The notes under the pieces were generated by a model. That model did not search any database, was not told the DNA's origin, and was given only the letters and a program-made list of their open reading frames with translations. A stretch of 10,879 bases of DNA from positions 1 through 10,879 of the forward strand of contig CAVFNZ010000086.1 in NCBI GenBank assembly GCA_963624095.1, in the 5' to 3' direction. The DNA comes from Phocaeicola_A sp963624095 (GTDB lineage: Bacteria > Bacteroidota > Bacteroidia > Bacteroidales > Bacteroidaceae). The translations under genes were made by a program, and so were the position numbers. This document shows, in pieces, positions 8,236-10,879 of the stretch; position 1 is the stretch's first letter, and the number at the start of each line of letters is the position of its first letter.

Positions 8236-8261
8236 GATAGGCTATAATAGCATCTTCTATC
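8236..8261. repeat. Nested dyad around GCTAT-A-ATAGC
   Basis: GCTAT (8241-8245) and ATAGC (8247-8251) form a perfect 11-bp palindrome with one central base. It is flanked by a second pair, GATAG (8236-8240) and CTATC (8257-8261), offset by five bases on the right. The dyad sits just upstream of the first gltB -7 candidate at 8284-8291, in the zone expected for its -33 region and for a repressor or activator. This is operator-like in shape only; chance is possible in AT-rich DNA. Confidence 0.35.
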
Positions 8262-8283
8262 ACACCCAACCGGACAACATGGA

Positions 8284-8291
8284 TATTTTTG
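8284..8291 (+). promoter_or_regulatory. Distal candidate -7 box for gltB
   Basis: TATTTTTG matches the Bacteroides -7 consensus TAnnTTTG. No good TTTG-like -33 element is seen 19-21 bp upstream (about 8258-8265). If used, the leader of gltB would be about 100 nt and would include the second candidate box. The 9-mer ATATTTTTG is repeated exactly at 8335-8343, 52 bp away. Confidence 0.35.
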
Positions 8292-8335
8292 TCAATACGC
8301 ACCTGTATATTCATGTACAAACGAAATAAAATTCA

Positions 8336-8343
8336 TATTTTTG
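8336..8343 (+). promoter_or_regulatory. Proximal candidate -7 box for gltB
   Basis: A second exact TAnnTTTG match (TATTTTTG). Its position predicts a start near 8350 and a leader of about 45 nt, the more usual arrangement, so I prefer it over the distal box. The -33 region (about 8310-8318) is again a poor match, which would fit a promoter that needs an activator; that last point is inference. Confidence 0.5.
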
Positions 8344-8395
8344 CAAGCAGTTAGACAATAAAATATCAATTTTTCATCAATTGGAGAAAGTAATA

Positions 8396-10879
8396 ATGGT
8401 AAAGAGAGAACATTTTAACAACCAAGAAAAGAGTGACCAGCTACGTCAACCCGACATGAACGGGTTGTACAACGCCGAGTACGAACACGACGCTTGCGGT
8501 GTGGGCATGGTTGTAAACATCCACGGTAACAAATCTCACGAATTGGTGGATTCCGCCTTGAAGGTGTTGGAGAACATGAGACACCGCGGCGCGGAAGGTG
8601 CCGACAACAAGACTGGTGACGGCGCAGGAATCATGATACAGATTCCTCACGAGTTTATCCTCCTGCAAGGTATCCCCGTGCCGGAAAAAGGCAAGTACGG
8701 AACAGGCTTGGTCTTCTTGCCGAAAGACCCGAAAGAGCAGTCCGCCATCCTCAGCATCATGATTGAAGAGATTGAGCGCGAAGGACTGACCCTGATGCAC
8801 CTGCGTAACGTACCTACCAACTCAAGCATCTTAGGTAAGGACGCCTTGGCTACCGAGCCGGACATCAAACAGGTGTTCATCACCGGAGTGACGGACGTAA
8901 CCAACTTCGACCGGACACTTTACATCATCCGCAAGAAGATAGAAAACCGCGTAAAGAACAAGGATTTCTATATCGTTTCCCTGTCTAACAAGAACATTAT
9001 ATATAAAGGTATGCTTTCGTCGTTACAGGTCAGGGAGTACTTCCCCGACTTGACGAACCACTACCTTACCAGCGGACTGGCATTGGTACACTCCCGATTC
9101 AGCACCAACACATTCCCCACATGGAGTTTGGCGCAACCGTTCCGTTTGCTGGCGCACAACGGCGAAATCAACACCATCCGCGGCAACCGCGGTTGGATGG
9201 AAGCGCGGGAGAGCGTGCTCTCCTCCCCGCAGCTGGGCGACATCAAAGCCATCCGGCCTATCGTGCAACCGGGCATGAGCGACAGTGCTTCACTGGACAA
9301 CGTGCTTGAGTTCTTCGTCATGTCAGGCCTGAGCCTGCCACACGCCATGGCGATGCTGGTTCCCGAATCGTTCAACGAGAAGAACCCTATCAGCGAGGAT
9401 CTGAAGGCATTCTACGAATATCACTCCATCCTGATGGAGCCGTGGGACGGCCCTGCCGCCCTTCTCTTCAGCGACGGACGTTACGCGGGAGGTATGTTGG
9501 ACCGTAACGGTCTGCGTCCCGCGCGTTACCTGATTACCAACAACGACATGATGGTTGTCGCTTCCGAGGTGGGAGTCATGGACTTTGAACCGGGAGAGAT
9601 CAAGCAGAAAGGTCGTCTGCAACCGGGTAAGATTCTGCTCGTGGATACCGAAGAGGGCAAAATCTATTACGACGGGGAGCTGAAGGAACAGTTGGCGGAA
9701 GCCAAACCTTACCGCAACTGGTTGTCGACCAACCGCATCGAATTGGATAAGCTGAAGAGCGGACGAAAGGTGGAGAACAAAGTGGACCAGTTCGACTGCA
9801 TGCTGCGCACCTTCGGTTTCACGCGCGAGGATATCGAGAAGACCATCATCCCCATGAGCACCAACGGCGTAGAGCCGACAGCTTCCATGGGTAACGACAC
9901 GCCATTGGCTGTCCTCTCCGAGAAGCCACAACTGATGTTCAACTACTTCCGTCAACAATTCGCCCAGGTGACCAACCCGGCCATCGACCCTATCCGTGAG
10001 GAGCTGGTAATGTCGCTTACCGAGTACATCGGTGCGGTGGGCATGAACATATTGACCCCCAACGAGAGCCACTGCAAGATGGTGCGTCTGCCCCACCCCG
10101 TGCTCAACAACACGCAGCTGGACATCCTCTGCAACATCCGTTACAAGGGATTCAACACCATCAAGTTGCCCATCGTCTTCGAAGTCGGGAGAGGGAAAGC
10201 CGGACTGCAGGAAGCCTTGGCCGACATCTGCAAGAAAGCCGAAGACTCCGTGACCGACGGTGTCAACTACATCATCTTGTCGGACCGCGATGTGGACGAG
10301 ACCCACGCCGCCATTCCGTCACTGTTGGCGGTCAGTGCCGTACATCACCACTTGATTTCCGTACAGAAACGCGTGCAGACGGCACTTATCGTTGAGAGCG
10401 GCGAGATACGCGAAGTGATGCACGCCGCCCTGCTCTTGGGCTACGGAGCGAGTGCCATCAATCCGTACATGGCGTTCGCCGTTCTGGATGACCTCGTGAA
10501 GCGCGGCGAGATACAGCTCAACTACGAAACCGCTGAAAAGAACTATATCAAAGCCATCTGCAAGGGTCTCTTCAAGGTGATGAGCAAGATGGGTATCAGC
10601 ACCATCCGTTCGTACCGCGGCGCGAAGATATTCGAAGCCGTCGGTCTGAGCGAGGAGTTGCTGAAGGCTTACTTCGGCACGGCCACCTCTTCCATCGGCG
10701 GCATCCGTCTCGAAGAGGTAGCCCGCGACGCCATCGCTTTCCATCGGGACGGATTCAAGACACAACACGCTGACGAGCTTCTGCCCAACGTGGGACAGTT
10801 CGCTTATCGCAAGGACGGCATCAAGCACGCTTGGAATCCCGAGAGCATCTCCACCCTACAGCTGGCCACACGTCTGGGC
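8396..10879 (+). CDS. gltB: Glutamate synthase large subunit, N-terminal 828 codons
   Basis: GltB (GOGAT alpha chain) transfers glutamine amide nitrogen to 2-oxoglutarate, yielding two glutamates; with glutamine synthetase it is the main ammonium-assimilation route. The frame is open from 8396 to the window edge. A GGAG at 8383-8386 precedes the ATG by 9 nt. The class II glutaminase domain has its nucleophile at C34 (EHDACGVGM), implying a 33-residue propeptide, and further shows RHRGAEGADN, HSRFSTNTFPTW and the oxyanion pair N255-G256 in HNGEINT. A second in-frame Met at codon 21 (8456) would give a 13-residue propeptide; I prefer the first because of the GGAG. The central domain follows (from about residue 460; NPAIDPIREELVMSL, SGEIREVMHAALLLGYGA). 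Family length is about 1500, so most of the FMN/2-oxoglutarate domain, the 3Fe-4S cysteines and the beta-helix domain lie beyond the window. A gltD-like small subunit is expected downstream but is not seen. Confidence 0.97.
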   Translation, partial: MVKREHFNNQEKSDQLRQPDMNGLYNAEYEHDACGVGMVVNIHGNKSHELVDSALKVLENMRHRGAEGADNKTGDGAGIMIQIPHEFILLQGIPVPEKGKYGTGLVFLPKDPKEQSAILSIMIEEIEREGLTLMHLRNVPTNSSILGKDALATEPDIKQVFITGVTDVTNFDRTLYIIRKKIENRVKNKDFYIVSLSNKNIIYKGMLSSLQVREYFPDLTNHYLTSGLALVHSRFSTNTFPTWSLAQPFRLLAHNGEINTIRGNRGWMEARESVLSSPQLGDIKAIRPIVQPGMSDSASLDNVLEFFVMSGLSLPHAMAMLVPESFNEKNPISEDLKAFYEYHSILMEPWDGPAALLFSDGRYAGGMLDRNGLRPARYLITNNDMMVVASEVGVMDFEPGEIKQKGRLQPGKILLVDTEEGKIYYDGELKEQLAEAKPYRNWLSTNRIELDKLKSGRKVENKVDQFDCMLRTFGFTREDIEKTIIPMSTNGVEPTASMGNDTPLAVLSEKPQLMFNYFRQQFAQVTNPAIDPIREELVMSLTEYIGAVGMNILTPNESHCKMVRLPHPVLNNTQLDILCNIRYKGFNTIKLPIVFEVGRGKAGLQEALADICKKAEDSVTDGVNYIILSDRDVDETHAAIPSLLAVSAVHHHLISVQKRVQTALIVESGEIREVMHAALLLGYGASAINPYMAFAVLDDLVKRGEIQLNYETAEKNYIKAICKGLFKVMSKMGISTIRSYRGAKIFEAVGLSEELLKAYFGTATSSIGGIRLEEVARDAIAFHRDGFKTQHADELLPNVGQFAYRKDGIKHAWNPESISTLQLATRLG

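Larger units (their letters stand above)
8052..8395. other. Divergent intergenic control region between glmS and gltB
   Basis: This is the only stretch over 300 bp without a gene, at 344 bp. It is clearly more AT-rich than the flanking genes. It holds one minus-strand -7 box (glmS side), two plus-strand -7 candidates (gltB side), an 8-bp inverted repeat (8160-8189), a nested dyad (8236-8261) and an 11-bp near-direct repeat, CGGACAAnATG, at 8205-8215 and 8271-8281. A plus-strand frame at 8059-8247 (62 codons) resembles nothing I recognise and crosses the glmS promoter, so I do not call it a gene. No riboswitch, tRNA or terminator is recognisable. The arrangement suggests shared control of glutamate synthase and of the glutamine-consuming operon. 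Confidence 0.7.

Noticed and set aside
8059..8247. 62-codon plus-strand frame in the intergenic region
   Set aside because: Overlaps the glmS promoter and leader, has no clear ribosome site and no recognisable similarity; more likely chance.
8243..8248. TATAAT, a perfect sigma-70 -10 hexamer
   Set aside because: Bacteroidales primary sigma factor does not use this consensus, no TTGACA lies upstream, and the hexamer falls inside a palindrome.
9323..10306. 327-codon minus-strand open frame, followed by another at 10319-10828
   Set aside because: Antisense to gltB, which is intact and clearly conserved through this stretch.

Overview
The window comes from a member of the Bacteroidales, most likely Bacteroides or a close relative. 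The evidence is the pairing of TAnnTTTG (sigma-ABfr type) -7 boxes with AT-rich leaders that mostly lack Shine-Dalgarno sequences, the protein sequences themselves, and a gene order that I recall from Bacteroides genomes. The coding parts look moderately GC-rich, judged by eye, and the intergenic parts AT-rich. No tRNA, rRNA, CRISPR, insertion sequence, phage gene or strong terminator is visible.

Layout. The minus strand carries a tight four-gene block read from right to left: glmS (8051 to 6207), a long PurF-family amidophosphoribosyltransferase (6152 to 4263), carA (4252 to 3176) and carB (3150 to beyond base 1). The gaps are 54, 10 and 25 bp, so this is probably one operon. A 344-bp divergent intergenic region (8052-8395) separates it from gltB, the glutamate synthase large subunit, which is on the plus strand from 8396 and runs off the right edge. 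carB lacks only its last few dozen residues. gltB is cut after codon 828, a little over half of the usual length.

How the genes fit together. Each of the four enzymes spends the amide nitrogen of glutamine: GltB (glutamate), GlmS (glucosamine-6-phosphate), the PurF-like protein (phosphoribosylamine, or a related PRPP product) and the CarA/CarB complex (carbamoyl phosphate for pyrimidines and arginine). Both glutaminase types occur: class I Cys-His-Glu in CarA and class II N-terminal Cys in GltB, GlmS and the PurF-like protein. The divergent region holds Bacteroides-type -7 boxes facing both ways and several inverted repeats, so glutamine supply and glutamine use could be controlled together.

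Most of the content is conserved core metabolism. Three points deserve a second look. CarA and CarB look like the animal carbamoyl-phosphate synthetases (CAD, CPS1) rather than the E. coli type. The PurF-like protein is about 120-150 residues longer than usual and has changed oxyanion-hole and iron-sulfur positions. The shared glmS/gltB control region contains unexplained dyads.
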